A stretch of DNA of 64,000 nucleotides. It comes from Neurospora crassa OR74A. Lineage: Eukaryota > Ascomycota > Sordariomycetes > Sordariales > Sordariaceae. The notes beneath the pieces were generated by a model, which saw nothing but the letters and a program-made list of their open reading frames with translations, was not told where the DNA came from and ran no database searches. Each line of letters opens with the position of its first letter. The first letter of the stretch is position 1. Both the position numbers and the translations under genes were made by a program. Positions 14,301 through 27,480 of the stretch are shown here, piece after piece. The stretch is from contig NC_026507.1 of the NCBI RefSeq assembly GCF_000182925.2, positions 1,116,001 through 1,180,000 on the forward strand, given 5' to 3'.

Positions 14301-14800
14301 TAATAGTTAATATAGATCCGTTCTTAATAATGTAGTAAGGTAATAGTAGTTACCGGTATATATTTTTACTAAAGATTTTTTTTTATTTTTAATATAGTTA
14401 ATAACTTAATTGTATTGCGAGGATTGAAAAAATTACTTAGGTATTATTTTATAGTCGTAATCGGAATTTTAAATACTTTTCGGATATAAATCCGCTAGAA
14501 GGGTACTTAATATTCTATTTATTTACCTCCTAATAATATTTTTATATTTCCTATCTCTATTTAAAACCTTCCCGCCTTTATTACTTAAGTAATACGTACT
14601 TAATTAAATATATTTTATTTACTTCTTTCTACTTCCGTTAGTAAGTACCTAATTTCTTTTCGCTTCTCTTACTTTCCTTTTTTCTTTATTTATATCTCTA
14701 TTAACTTTTCCTTAATAATTAATTATAAAATATCCTCCAACTCTTTCTCTTTAATAGTATAAATCTACGCTATATTTAAAAATTCTCTTCCTAATGCTTC
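11398..14800 (-). pseudogene. unidentified RIP-killed quasi-ORF(s), minus strand
   Basis: Composition is milder than in the neighbouring blocks. On the minus strand between about 14410 and 14090 a frame runs with interruptions only at TAA/TAG (it contains DRGATDLARRVIIQETL). The stretch 13.4-13.95 kb reads, on the minus strand, as an Asn/Asp/Glu/Ser-rich product. I find no reverse transcriptase, integrase or DDE motif. It is probably part of a transposable element, with gag-like protein one possibility. Confidence 0.35.
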
Positions 14801-15069
14801 TAACCCTCTTTAAGTAGTAATTTAAATAGGGGAGATTCCTTCTAAATTTTAAAGCGAAAATCTTTAGCCAAATACTAATATTCTAAAATTTATTTTTATT
14901 ATTAAAAAAAGGCTATTAGTTCCTCTTTTAATTAACCCTATCCCTACCTTCCTTTTAAAGATTAAAAATAATTTAAAATATTTTAATGAACGCCCTAATA
15001 GTAAGCGCTAGTTTTTATTAAAAGTTTTTATTAATCTATTTTTAGGTCTGTTCCTTAAGGATAGCCTTT

Positions 15070-16913
15070 AAGGAATAATATATAATCTTTACTATAAAGT
15101 TTTTATTAAAGAGGTAGGAGTTTTCTCTTTAAAGTATCCTATTATAATTAGTTTAATATATTTTAAATAGAAGTTCCTAGAGGATATTAATAATCTCCGC
15201 CGTTTTATATTAGCTTTTAAAATAGCCGATAAGTATTGCGAAGTAATCCTCTCCTATATTCGAAATTTTAGGATTAAGAAATACCCTCCTTAAAGAATTT
15301 TTATTAAGAAGAAAGGTAATTAGCCCTAGGAGTATTATATTAATTCCCTTTATATTAAGAAGGAGTGTATTTTAATTCTATTTATTTAAAAATTTAATTT
15401 CCTGTACGGATCTACTCCTCCCTAATTTATATCTTTTCTTATATTAATTATTATCCTTTCTTTAAGAACCGATATACTTATTCCTATTATTTCGAGTAAC
15501 TCTAAAAAACGTTTATTTCTATCTTTACCTCTATTAATAAATAGGAGATTCTTAATATTTAGTTACCCTTTCTTAATTATATTTCTATATTAATAAATAT
15601 TAAAGGAAGAATTTATAGTAATTATATATAGTTTAGTAAATTTATTACTTAATATATATTTTCCGCGATTAATTTAGAGTACTTAAAGCTCCTCGTCTAA
15701 TGTTAGCTATAATACGCCGGTTTTTATTGGACGTTATTAAATAATTGAAATTAAAGTAGGGATTTCTTAATTGTTAATAATATTAATTAATTGGATTAGG
15801 TGTCCTTTAAGGATTAAATTCCTTTTAATAGGAAGATATAGTCCAAATATACTATTTATAAGTGTAAATAGTTAAATTTAAAGGGAAAAAGGGCTATTAT
15901 ATACGGTAGTTATAAAGTATTAAAATTATCTACTTAAGATAACTCTTTATTTTAGTAAGGTTTTAATAATAAGTTTAAGGATAATAGTTAAAATTTAAAT
16001 AATAATTCTTTAATTATTAGAAATTCGTCCCTTAATAATATAGAGAGTAATATTAAAAATAAGGGTATAAATTCGTATAAAGCTAATATATTTGTAGTTA
16101 AAGATAATGCTACTCCTTTTTTAATAGCCTTTAAAAAGCGTAAATTAAATTATTATAATTAGAAGTAGGGTAAGAAGGGTAGTAAGGGGATGGAAATTAA
16201 TATTATAGGTGAAGGTGACGGTATAAATTCCTATAATATAGATGAGTTTATAATTGGAATTTAAGTAGATTTCCCTTTATTAATTTCTAAAGATATTAAG
16301 TCGGACTATTATAGTAATAAGTAAAATGTAGAGGGCGGTAATGAGATAGAGGTTAATAATACTGATTCGAATAGTAGTACGGATTCGTACGGTACTAATA
16401 TATCTCTAATTAAAGTAGAAATAATTCTAATTTTTAAAAAACCTAAAGTAATTAAATATAAAAGGAATTAAAGTAAAGGGGATGTTTTAGGTAATTGTAC
16501 GGATTTTAAAGCTCTATTTCCCGAAATTCCGCTTCCTAAATTTATGAAATTCCTTTTTAAAAATTAGGTCTTAGGTCCGTACAACCTCTTAAATATAAAC
16601 GACGATATTCGTTTTCTTAAAAATTTTAAAAAATTCTTTCTATTTAATAGTAGAAAATATAATAAGGATAATAATAAGAAATATAGTATTAATTCGCAAT
16701 CTATTATTACTCGTAGTATATTTAAGATTCTTTTATTTAATTATACTTCTCCTATTTATATATATAATTTTAAGGGTAAAGGGGACCTTATAATTATTTT
16801 TTTATTCGAGGATAGTAATTCGTAAAGTAGGGAGAAGGGGTAGAGGGGCGGATTTCTTATTATTTTTTAGGTTAAAATTTTCCTTTATTCTTCGGTATAA
16901 TTGTAGTATTTAG
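15070..16913 (+). pseudogene. unidentified RIP-killed quasi-ORF, plus strand, cut by gap
   Basis: A plus-strand frame is readable from about 15070 to 15420 with stops only at TAA/TAG (it contains RRFILAFKIADKYCEVI and SYIRNFRIKKYPP). Further right, at about 16350-16400, the plus strand encodes an Asn/Ser/Thr-rich stretch. It lies head-to-head with the minus-strand quasi-ORF at 11.4-14.8 kb and is cut by the second gap. The family is unknown. Confidence 0.35.
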
Positions 16914-17013
16914 NNNNNNNNNNNNNNNNNNNNNNNNNNNNNNNNNNNNNNNNNNNNNNNNNNNNNNNNNNNNNNNNNNNNNNNNNNNNNNNNNNNNNNN
17001 NNNNNNNNNNNNN
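16914..17013. other. assembly gap (100 N)
   Basis: Exactly 100 N. It lies at the probable downstream end of the Ty3/gypsy relic on its right, so one LTR may be hidden in the gap. Confidence 0.99.
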
Positions 17014-20000
17014 CCCTTAATTATATAGTATAGATCTACTATATTCGTTTCTATAATATTACTATATAGTACTATTATATTAAGGCCGGTTTAATTCTAT
17101 ATCCTTTATATTATAAGATTAGTAGGGATTTCCCTTTGAAAGAAAATAGAAAAGTAAAAATATTAAAATATTTTGAAAGTAGAAATACAATTGTAAATAT
17201 ATAAATTATAGACTTATAAAGAAAAATAAATATTAAAGAAAATATTATAAGGAAAAAGGTTGAGAAAAGGAGGTTGTATTATTACTTTAGTTCTATTATT
17301 ATACGTCGGTTGTTAGGTATTAGGTATAAATTTACCTATCCTTAAGTATATAAACGGGGCGTCGGGTTAGTCCTTAGGATTTATTTTTATCCTTAGGGGT
17401 TGCCCTTTAAAAATTATAATTTTAATCCTTATCCGAATTAAATCTTTCCGTATCCTATCCTCAAAAGTATTCTACTTCGTTTTCTTTTTCTCTACAATTA
17501 TACCTTCTCTAAATTTATATTATAGTATCCGGCCTAGAGTTTCCTCTACAAACAATCTATTATTAACCGGTTTAAAGTTTTTTTAACTTCCTCCGTCCTT
17601 GGGTAAAATTTATTCCCCCTTAAGTATTATATTTAAATTTTTAGCGTTTAGTATTACTCTATCCCTAACTATAAATTTTTTAATCCTTTTAATACTTATA
17701 AGCTTACTAAACTATATCCTATTTAAAATATTAATATAATATACGCTCTTTAAATTAGAAATCCGGTATATTCTATAAGGGCCTTACTATTAGTACGAGA
17801 ATTTTCTTATTAAATTTATATTAATCCTTCTAATATTATTATACTTTAAAACTAAATTACTAACCTTAATCTAAGCGTTTTTAAATTGTATTTTCTATTA
17901 ATTTTATTTATTACGGTAATTAATTGCTACTTCCCTTATTACTACGACTTTTTTTGCGGCCTATATAAATTTATATTTAGAGTCCTTATATATTTGAATA
18001 ATTGTATTAATTAGTTCTTCCCTAATTATTATTCTATTATTATTCTTCTAATTAATAATTCGCTAAGAGGGTAAATTAAATTCGATTAATAATACCGGAT
18101 TATAATTATATATTAATTAGAAGGGAATATACTTATAATTTCTTCTAATAGTAGTCTAATTTGTAAAAAGGATGTAAAGTAAATACTTTTTCTAATTAGC
18201 ACTATTCCCTCCAATTATCTTTATAAATAAAGAAGTAATTATAGTATATCTTTATTTATTTATACTATTAGCTTACAAATTATAAAGCGCAATAGACTCC
18301 TTAAAAATCCCTAATTAAAATAAATATTTAGTAATAACCTTTTAAAATTCTATACTACTATTAATTAAAATTATTAGAGGGTATCCCTACTTTAGGAATA
18401 GGAATTTAAAAAAGTCCTTTACCTTACTTAATAAAATTGTAGGGAGTAGGGTAATTTCGACGTAATTTATTAAATTATCCTTAGCTTCTAATAGAGGGAC
18501 TCTTTTACCGTTCGTATTTAGGAAGTACTAAATATTTAATAACTATTTTCTAAAGGAGTAAGAATTCGAATAAATTTATTAATAACTATCTTCGAACCGT
18601 TTAGGGTTAAATATTTAGTAATTAAAGTATAAATAAATCAATTCCTCTACCTAAATATATATTCCTTTCTAGTAATAGTATTCTATAATATAGTAGTACA
18701 TCCCTTTTTAGCCTTTATATCCTACTTCGTTATAGTAATAGGATATAATTTACTAGTGTTCTTTTAAATTATTAATTAATTGTTTTAAACTCTAGGTCGA
18801 AGTTATAAGGTGTAACTAAAGGATTTTATTATATACTATAAACTTAATAGTATTAGTCCGGAATTAGCGTTTTATAATAGTTTTTATTAATTTTAAAGGG
18901 ACTTCGTAAATTAATAGGTACTTAGCAATCTCTTCTAACTTTTCAAACTATTCCCCTTAAAATATTAATTAAAAGTTATCTATATATATAATAAAGATAA
19001 AATAGATTTATATATTTATAAAATCGTTAATATCCTCTTTATATATTTATTCGTAGAAGTTAAAAGGTCTAAGGGGTTTGCGAAATAAATTATTAATTAC
19101 TATATTTTTACTCCCTAAAATATATTTAATATTAAAATTAAAGATTTTTATTTAAACGATCTATTATATTAATAGTACGCTAAGTATATTGCTTATAATT
19201 CTATTTAATTAATAGACTAAGACTATTATATTAGTTTTAATTATAAAGTAAGTACCGAATAGGTACTTTCTTAAATGTTTTAAAATATAGAGGAGGCCCT
19301 AAAGTTCCCTCTTTATAGTATTGTACCTCTTTTTAGCACCGGACTAAATCCTACTTTTAAATCAGTATAGGTATTATTTTCCGTCCGGGCCAATTTACTC
19401 TAGAACAATTCCCCAACCTTCTAATAATATATTAACTATAAAGAAAATTATTTTATAATAGTCGCTATTATATATTAAAGTAGCAAGGATTAATATAATA
19501 GTAATTATATACTATAGGTATTCTATTATAAATTATTCGTTTTCTATTTATTAGAATTTAATATCCTTCTTTATTAAATTATAAAGGGGGATTACAATAA
19601 TACCGAATCCTCTAATCCAAATTCTATAGTACCCTACGATACTTAAGAAAGCACAGATTTACTCTAGCTCCTTTCCTTTTTTATTAATTTAATATTCATA
19701 GTAAATTTACTTATTAATCTTTATAACTTTATTTATAATTAACGCTCTTCTATTTAATATATATAAGTACCCTACCAGCACTACTTCCCTTTAGTACTAC
19801 TAGGATTTTACAATTACAATTATTCCTCCTATTAACTCTATATTAATAAATACCTTATTAATATTTATAAAGTATTCTAATACGTACCTCCTAATCCCCT
19901 TAGTACTAATCTACTCCTCGCTATAATCGCTTCGGGGTTTTTTAATATAAATATTATTAAAGTAAGGTTAGTAAACATTAGGAATTAAATCGTATAATAT

Positions 20001-23000
20001 TCTTATTATTACCCTTATAAATTATATAACGGAATTTATACCTCCTTATAGTAGAATAATTATTCGGAAGTAACCGATAGGGGTTAAAAAGGTAGTAAGG
20101 TTATAGTTAGTTTCGTTGAGGGGGATTTAATTATACCTCAAGAAAAAATCTAATAGGGATATTATTTTATAGCTTCTAAATACTTCACTAAACTCTTTAT
20201 AATTTAAGGGTAGGTTAGCGTTTTAGAGGGTTACTCTATTAATCTACTAGGTATTATTAATAAGATGTAAACCGCTATCCTTCTTTATAATTAAAAATTA
20301 ATTATTCCTATATACTATATAATTTTTTTCTAAAATCCCCTTTTTAATTTAATTTTTTAATAAGTCGTATACCTTATTATAGAAGGCTTTTAGAATTAGA
20401 ATAGCTTTTATTTACTAAGTAAAATAAGGGATAGTATAAATTTCCTATAATAGAATAATATTAGAATTTAACTTTCTATATTTAGTAAAATCTTAAATTA
20501 GAGTTTATTCCCTATTAAAGAAGATATAGGTAAATAGTTCGATTTCTCCTTCGTTTAGGGTATTTTAGACTGTTTTTAGTAAGGCTTAAAATCGTTCTTC
20601 TATTAAGTATAATCTTTTGGTTAATTCTATAAACTTTAGTATTATGTAGTAGTTTTATTTTAAATTACAATTTTTAAATATAGAAGCAATCCAATTCCTT
20701 ACTACTACTAACTTCTTTTCCTTCTAATTAGGGTTTCCTCTAAACTTTAACCTATTTAATATAATATTATTAATTAAATTTACTTTTTATACCGCTCGCT
20801 TATATATTATATTAATTTATATAACTATATATTCTAATCTTCCCTTAGCGCCTTCTAACTCCTTCCCTTTCTCCTTATAGTTATTTATTAGGGATAGATA
20901 CCCTACTAATAGGTCCTTTAAATCGGTATTCCTTAATAATTTTAGAAAGAGTTTCTTCTAATAGCAACGAATTTATTAAGAGACATTCGGACCTCGCGGG
21001 CTAATTAGGAAACCCTATTCTTTCTTAAAGAAAATTATTAAGTCCTTTACTAATTTATTATTAAGGGGGGCGATCCGCTTATTATCCTCCTTTAGAATAC
21101 CCTCTAATAATTATCCCTAAATTATTAATAGGGCGGTCTCCTCTATATAATTCTTATTAAGCTTACTTCCTAGCCCTTAAATATATAAGGCTACTATAAT
21201 AATAAGGGAATTAAACCTTCTATTTATCGCCCTTTTTCTCTTTAAAAGTTTTTAAATTAATAATTAGAGTAATACGGATTACTACCCTATTAAATGTTAT
21301 AATTACGTAATTTCTTCCACCTTCTTCGTACTTTATATAGACCTCAGTATTTTAAAAGAATAATAACCTTAGAATAATATTATAATTTAATAGGGCCTAT
21401 TTTATAATAAAAAAATAGACTTCTCTTCCCTTATCGAATAGTTAGACCTTCTTATAAGTTTTATTAAGAAATCCCTTCCTTCTTCTATTACTATTAATAT
21501 TAGAAATATCTATAATAATATTCTAAAGTCCTAACAAATCCGCTAATACCTTATAAATAATATTATACTTAATACCTGTATCCAGCAGGGCTACGACTTT
21601 CTTTCCTCCCTAGAATTTAATTAATACGTAGAGCGTAAATAAAGGGGTAAAGTACGTAGTATCTCCTTCCGCGAGGGGTAATTTATTAACGAACTTTATT
21701 TAATTTATAGTAAGAATTAGCGTATCCCGAAGGGAGATAATACGTATTAGTATAGATTTATTCTTTTTCTAATCCCTAATATTATACTATTTGAATAGAA
21801 AAAAAATATTATCTTCTAAGGATAGTTAGGCAAATATAGGACTATTATTCTTCAAGGCGATTTTAATTAAATTTATAAATATATCTATTTTAGGCTCCTA
21901 CTTTTCTATAAATATAAAGTTAATTTGTACTTTATTAAGCCTAATAAGAATAAATTTATTAATTTCCGAATTATTATTAGGGGTTATACTATTATAGTAC
22001 TTAAATTATACAATAAGGATCCTATTTTTACTATAAGGGACCCCGGAGAGTTATTTAATTTAATTATAAATAGCTAGGGTATTAGTAGGGTTGTTTCGGA
22101 TAATATCCTTAATAGTAATAATAATTTTAGTATTTATAAATTTGGTAGTTATAGGGTATATTTCCTTTATATTTAAAATATTATCTCGAACCCGGATATC
22201 TTTTATATACTTCTAATTTAGCCTTTCTTCCTTTTATACGAATAAAACCTTTTTAAATTATAATTTTAATATTTTATTAGTAAGAGTAAATAAGTATATT
22301 CGAGTTTTATTATTTAAAGTAGTTCTAGGCTATTTGGGGGCTAATTTAAATATTTCTGTAGTAAATAGATAAGGAATTGGAGTAAAAGGAGGGGTGGTTG
22401 TAGAGTTTAGTACTATATTATTAGTCCTAGGCCTCTTTAATTCGCCGGCTGCTACTATAGTATTTTAGGAAGTAATATAGATTTTTTTTTAATTTATATC
22501 TATTTTAGAAAGTCCTTTTAATTTAGTAGCCTTATTAAGATTGGCGATAATTATATAAATTTAAGCTACTTATTTCTGGGTAAGAGAGGATATTTTGTAT
22601 AATTCTTTAAATGCCTTTATTAAAATATAATTAATAGTAATAGTAGGGGAACCGTTTTTAATTTAAATCTAATCCTAACGTTATTTAATTTACTTAAAAT
22701 CCTAAAGTAAGTTAAAAATTAGAATAAATAGTACATTCTACGGGTTATACTATTACTAAACTTCGAATTCCTACTTCTTAAACTTCTAATAGTTAGGGTA
22801 GTTAATAGTTAGAACTATAAGGGAGTAGATTGCATCCTCTAGTCGGCCTAAACTAAATATTCGAAAGTATATATCCTTAAGGATTTTATTATTATAATTT
22901 ATTCTAAAGCCTATAAATACTATAGTATTTGTATTCCTATTTCGGCTAATAGGCTTCTAATTAGTAATATTATAATTATAATTAACTTCCTTCTATTTAT

Positions 23001-25197
23001 ACTCTTAAATATAGTAATTAAATTAATTATATTAATAGTACTACTACTAATACCCTCCCTTATCGTCTCCTCTTGTACTTCGCCTACCCTTACTCCTTCT
23101 ATAAAGGGTATTAATTTGGATAATATTAATTTAAGGGTTCGTAAATTAGGTAAATTAATAAGGGGTGGGCTATTAAGGGAGGGGGATTTATTATAGGATT
23201 TAGGGAGTAAAAGTAGTGCTTTGGGTAATTATTAATTACTCTATATAATTAATTAAATTATCTATAATTTTCTTATTAAGAATTGGAGTAGTTTTAGTAG
23301 GGATCTATACTTTTATAATAGTTTTTTTAATAAGGACCTTAATTATAGCTTCTTCTTTAAAGGATTTTAAAAAATTATTTAAATTAATTATACGTTTAAC
23401 TTTATATTTATATTTCTTAATAGATATTTCTTCCTCGCTACTATTATTAGTATCCGACGAGGTATTAAAATTAATATTATTAAACTATTCTGCTATAAAT
23501 TTATTTAGAGATTAAGAAAATTTAGTTTACTCTATAGTATAAAAATCCTCTTTCAACTTATATAAGAAGGTAGTAATTATATATCTTATATTAATATACA
23601 ACTTCCTATAGAAGTTTTTAATAATATTATAATTAGTACTATTCCAATCTTATACCTTTTAGCGAATAAATAATACCGAATAGGTAAAAATAGTATTAAT
23701 AATTTTATTTATTTAATAAAGGACGTATTTGGTATAAAACTTCTTTAGAGTAGTAAATATACTATTTATTTATTTAGGATCCTTTATTTTATAAATAACC
23801 TTAAGTCTTTTAGTAAACTCCTCCCAAATAGTAATATTTTTAACTTAGAAGTTACGAAAGAGACTTTTACTAACGTCCCTAAACTCCTTCTTATACTACT
23901 AAAGTTAAATATTAATCTTAAATTCGTTATCTCTAAATTTATAGATACCAACCTCTTCCTCGAACAATTCAATATATTTAAAGATTTTTTTTCTATTAAA
24001 TTTTTTCTTTAAGAGAATTTCTCGAATAGAAGTAGTATTATTCGTAAGGAGGGCGGTAATAGTATTAAAGAATACTTTACCCGGACGAGTAGGAATATTG
24101 ATTGAAGGAGTCTTATTAATAGTAGTATTACTAATATTAAATATAGTAGATAGTTGAAATTTATAAGGATTTTAGTAATAATTTAGTAGCTTATAGTATT
24201 AATATTAAAAAATAATACTCTTTTCCTTCTTATTTAGTAAGGAGCTAATTTAGTATTCCTTTTCAATTCTTTCTTTTCTATATAAGTACTTTAGTAATTA
24301 TAATAATTAATTTTTAAAGTTTTATATAGGTATTAATGTTTAAAAATTTAGTAAATAGTATAATTAGTAAATTAAAATTACTAATACTACTTCTTTACTT
24401 ACCTTACTAATTTTATAAAACGTTATTTATATTACTTTAAAAATATTAAGTAGGGAACGGAATAATATAATTATTAGTCCTATAATAACTTCAGCAACTC
24501 GAAGCGCTAATTCTATATATAGCGTATAAATATTTAAATACCGAATATTACTTAGTAAGGGGTAGATTTATACCAACCTTCTTCTTAATTATCGTTCTTT
24601 ATTTAATTTTTCTTCCTAAGTACTACTTAAGGTCTTTCTAATTTAATCTTATCTTCTTTCTTTATTATAATCGGTTTTAAAATTGTAAAGTAAGGGGTTT
24701 CTATTATAATTTTATAAATATAGTAATTTAAAGTATCTATAGTCTATTACTAGTAAATTATAAATTAGTTAATAAGGCGGAAATCCGGATATATCCGGAA
24801 TTAAGGTTTCTATTAAATTAAATAAGAGGCTCCTCTACTAAAAGAATTAGCTAGCCCTTTGCTATTCAATTTCTAATATTCGAATTAATATTCTAAGGTT
24901 CTTAAAGATAACCTCTATATCATTAAGAAATCCTTTCTAGGAGCTTCGTAAGTTCGTATTAACTAATTTAATTAGGAATTTAAAATTCAATCTCGTCCTT
25001 ATTACTATTTGAAATAGAATAAAAACTATACTAATACGAAAAGTACCCTACCACACCTAAATATAGCGGGGAATAGATTTAGAATTAAATATAGCCTTCG
25101 TCCTTAGGAATTGAAATAGAGTAATAAAGTTACAATTTATTAATTACTATTAAAAACTAACGAGAAGGATAAAACCCTTCTTATTAGCCTTAAATTA
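17014..25197 (-). mobile_element. Ty3/gypsy retrotransposon relic A (minus strand)
   Basis: On the minus strand, from high to low coordinates, I can follow protease, reverse transcriptase, RNase H and integrase zinc-binding sequences in the order typical of Ty3/gypsy elements. Gag should lie at about 22-25 kb, where the DNA has the same composition, but I did not identify a clear capsid motif. No LTRs could be defined: both ends run into assembly gaps. All frames are riddled with TAA/TAG stops. The outer limits given are the gap edges and are not measured element ends. Confidence 0.75.
18500..21650 (-). pseudogene. pol of Ty3/gypsy relic A, RIP-inactivated
   Basis: A protease active-site sequence VALLDTGIKYNII reads on the minus strand at about 21.55-21.6 kb, with the DTG intact. 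Reverse transcriptase follows: FLIIKKDSGLHLINN at about 20.25-20.3 kb and IRRYVLEYFININK at about 19.85-19.9 kb, typical of fungal gypsy elements. RNase H lies at about 19.4-19.1 kb (SGAKKRYNTIKREL, then NIIVLVYQLN-like with Asp changed to Asn, then LGSKNIVINN). After it comes the linker EDINDFIN at about 19.05 kb. An integrase HHCC-like region is at about 18.77-18.66 kb (NEVGYKG with His positions changed to Tyr). Every stop I checked falls where Gln or Trp is expected. The protein is dead. Confidence 0.75.
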
Positions 25198-25297
25198 NNN
25201 NNNNNNNNNNNNNNNNNNNNNNNNNNNNNNNNNNNNNNNNNNNNNNNNNNNNNNNNNNNNNNNNNNNNNNNNNNNNNNNNNNNNNNNNNNNNNNNNN
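25198..25297. other. assembly gap (100 N)
   Basis: Exactly 100 N between the two gypsy relics; the gap size is probably unknown. Confidence 0.99.
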
Positions 25298-25344
25298 CTA
25301 GACTAAAGGTACGCTATTTTCCCCTTAGTATCTCTCCTATTTTT

Positions 25345-25346
<2 letters not shown>

Positions 25347-25381
<35 letters not shown>
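25347..25381 (-). repeat. 35-bp poly-T tract next to an unmutated patch
   Basis: An uninterrupted run of 35 T follows ttttttc. On the minus strand this is a poly(A) tail after about 75 bases (25382-25456) that still contain CA and TG dinucleotides. It may be the 3' end of a polyadenylated insertion (SINE, LINE or processed copy) on the minus strand, or a simple homopolymer next to the gap. Confidence 0.6.
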
Positions 25382-25384
<3 letters not shown>

Positions 25385-26155
25385 AACGTCTTTTCCTTCC
25401 AAAATTCAACAAGAGATCGCAGTATTCGCTATCGCTACGCCGCTACATACTCAAAATCCTCTATAGTATTTATAATTTTTGGAATAATATATAGGATATA
25501 ATAGTTAAAATTATACGCCTTACTAATACTAATAGCCCCCTACTTACCCCCCTCTTATAATAGTTATATCGGTCCGCAGTAGCGTTTTAAGCTATAATAC
25601 AAGTACGCTTTATTAATAATAATCTCCCTATAACGTTACTTAATATATTTCGAATTAAGAATTTTAATTATAAGGGTTATTTGAAATTTAATTACTGTAA
25701 TATTAGTAATATTAACGCTAATATTAATCCGGTAGCCCCTATTAGTAGTCCTATTATTAGTAATAGTAGCTTTCTTATAAATATTTCTATATTGAATACT
25801 CTTATTTATATCCCCCCCTCCCCTAATTATAATTATAGTCCCTAGCGTTAAACAATTAATAGGAAGTTAACGTCTATAGATAGGAAATTAGACGAATTAC
25901 TAAAATTTACAAAGGAGGACTATAAATAAATAGTATAAAGTAGTATTTATAAATATTATTAATAAGCGCAGTAATACACAAAAATATTCCTCTTAAAATT
26001 ATAGGTTCTAATCTTATATTAATAATAATGGACGTTGCTGAAGATTTTTTTATTTAGGGCAATAATAAAAAATATAAGTTACCCTCTATTTAATACTTTA
26101 TTAATATCCTATATTAAATTAAACTACCTTCCCTTCCTATTTTTTATCCCTTCTA

Positions 26156-26520
26156 GTATTTCTATTTTATATTTCCGCTTTACGTTTCTTCTTTCGTATT
26201 TCTACTTTTGCGTTTCTATTTTATATTTCTACTTTACGCTTTATATTTATATTTTATATTTATATTTTATATTTATATTTTACATCTACGTCTTATATTT
26301 ACGTTTTATATTTCTACTTATATTTCTACTTTATAACTTACATTAGCATTTTATATCTCTACTCTACGCCTTATATTTATATTTTATATTTACGTTTTAT
26401 ATTTATATTTTATATTTTATATTTTATATTTTATATTTATATCTTACATTTTATATTTGCGTCTTATATTTCTACTTTATAACTTATATTTATATTTTAC
26501 GTCTCTATTCAATATTTCTA
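26156..26520. repeat. pyrimidine-rich minisatellite (ttttatatttctac-like units)
   Basis: About 365 bases consist of degenerate 6/12-base units on the theme ttttatatttat, ttctactttacg and ttttgcgtttct. A 103-codon open frame across it (26035-26346) is a by-product of the repeat and encodes only Leu/Ile/Phe/Tyr. Scattered cg-containing units suggest an originally more GC-rich array degraded by RIP. Confidence 0.75.
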
Positions 26521-27299
26521 AATAATTACTATTCTCCTTCTATTACTTAATTAACCCTTATTAACCTAATAATCGGCCTACCGCCAATATACCACCATTA
26601 TATTTCCCTAACTTTATATTCCTTAAGTAGGTTTGGGTAATTTATATCCTCTTATAAAACCTACGAATTTTTATTATCCAAATACCCCTTCTATTTAACT
26701 TAGAATTAATATTAATAGCCGGATCTATAATACTTTATAATCACCTCAATTTCGTACTAAATATTATCCTCCTTAATATCTACAATTTCCCTTCGTAACG
26801 CCGCTATAATAAGATCCCTATAGTATAATTTTAATAAAGTAATAAGGAATACTAAGTAGATTTAGTAATATATAGGGAATATAAATTAATATACTATCTT
26901 CTTCTCCCTAATAACTTTAGTAATTTAAAAGGGTCCTAAAAACTTATTTACTAATTTAATATTTAAGTAATATTATTTAATATACTTTATATTAAATAAA
27001 ACCCAACTTCTAATATTAAATTCCTTTAATTTCTAAATTTTATTATACTATTTTATATACCCTTAATTAATAACTTCTAAGGCTATTACAACTTCTAACC
27101 GCCTACAAAATAATTTATTAATCCGATTAGTAATTACTATTAGGAGGACTGTCCTCCGCCTTCGCTCCGGATCTACTAATCCCTAAGGATAATACCCGAA
27201 GAGTAGCTCCGAAGGGGACTTTCTAATAATAGTATAGAAATAATTATTGTACGTCTATTATACTAGCGTAATTTTTTCGGCCTAATTAACCTATTCTAT

Positions 27300-27480
27300 A
27301 TTATAAAAAATCTAAAAGTATAATTCTAAATTCTAATTTTACCTCTCCGTCTATCCGTCCGTTTAGAGGTATTAAACTATATTAAAGCGTTTATAAATAT
27401 CTAAGAATTTATAATAAATCTTCTAAAATTAATTTGTAAAAAAATTGCCTCTATTTAATATAATAGAATTTAGGAAATTA
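27300..27480 (-). pseudogene. integrase core of relic B
   Basis: The minus-strand frame contains NRGNFFTN then TAA, F, TAG, corresponding to the integrase core DRG..FTS.FW with Asp changed to Asn and Gln and Trp changed to stops. Some 35 codons further on, the same frame holds TDG, TAG, TER, TAA, N, TAG, NLELYF, matching the integrase landmark QTDGQTER.NQ.LE. Three consecutive Gln codons have become stops. The frame is otherwise continuous. Confidence 0.8.

Noticed and set aside
18950-19080. Minus-strand IIYIDNF taken at first as a second reverse transcriptase Y.DD box.
   Set aside because: Reading the frame upstream gave a clear RNase H domain ending in SKNIVINN and the EDINDFIN linker, so this stretch lies between RNase H and integrase of relic A and is not a polymerase site.
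26035-26346. 103-codon ORF of Phe/Leu/Ile/Tyr.
   Set aside because: It follows the minisatellite composition and has no membrane-protein pattern beyond the repeat.
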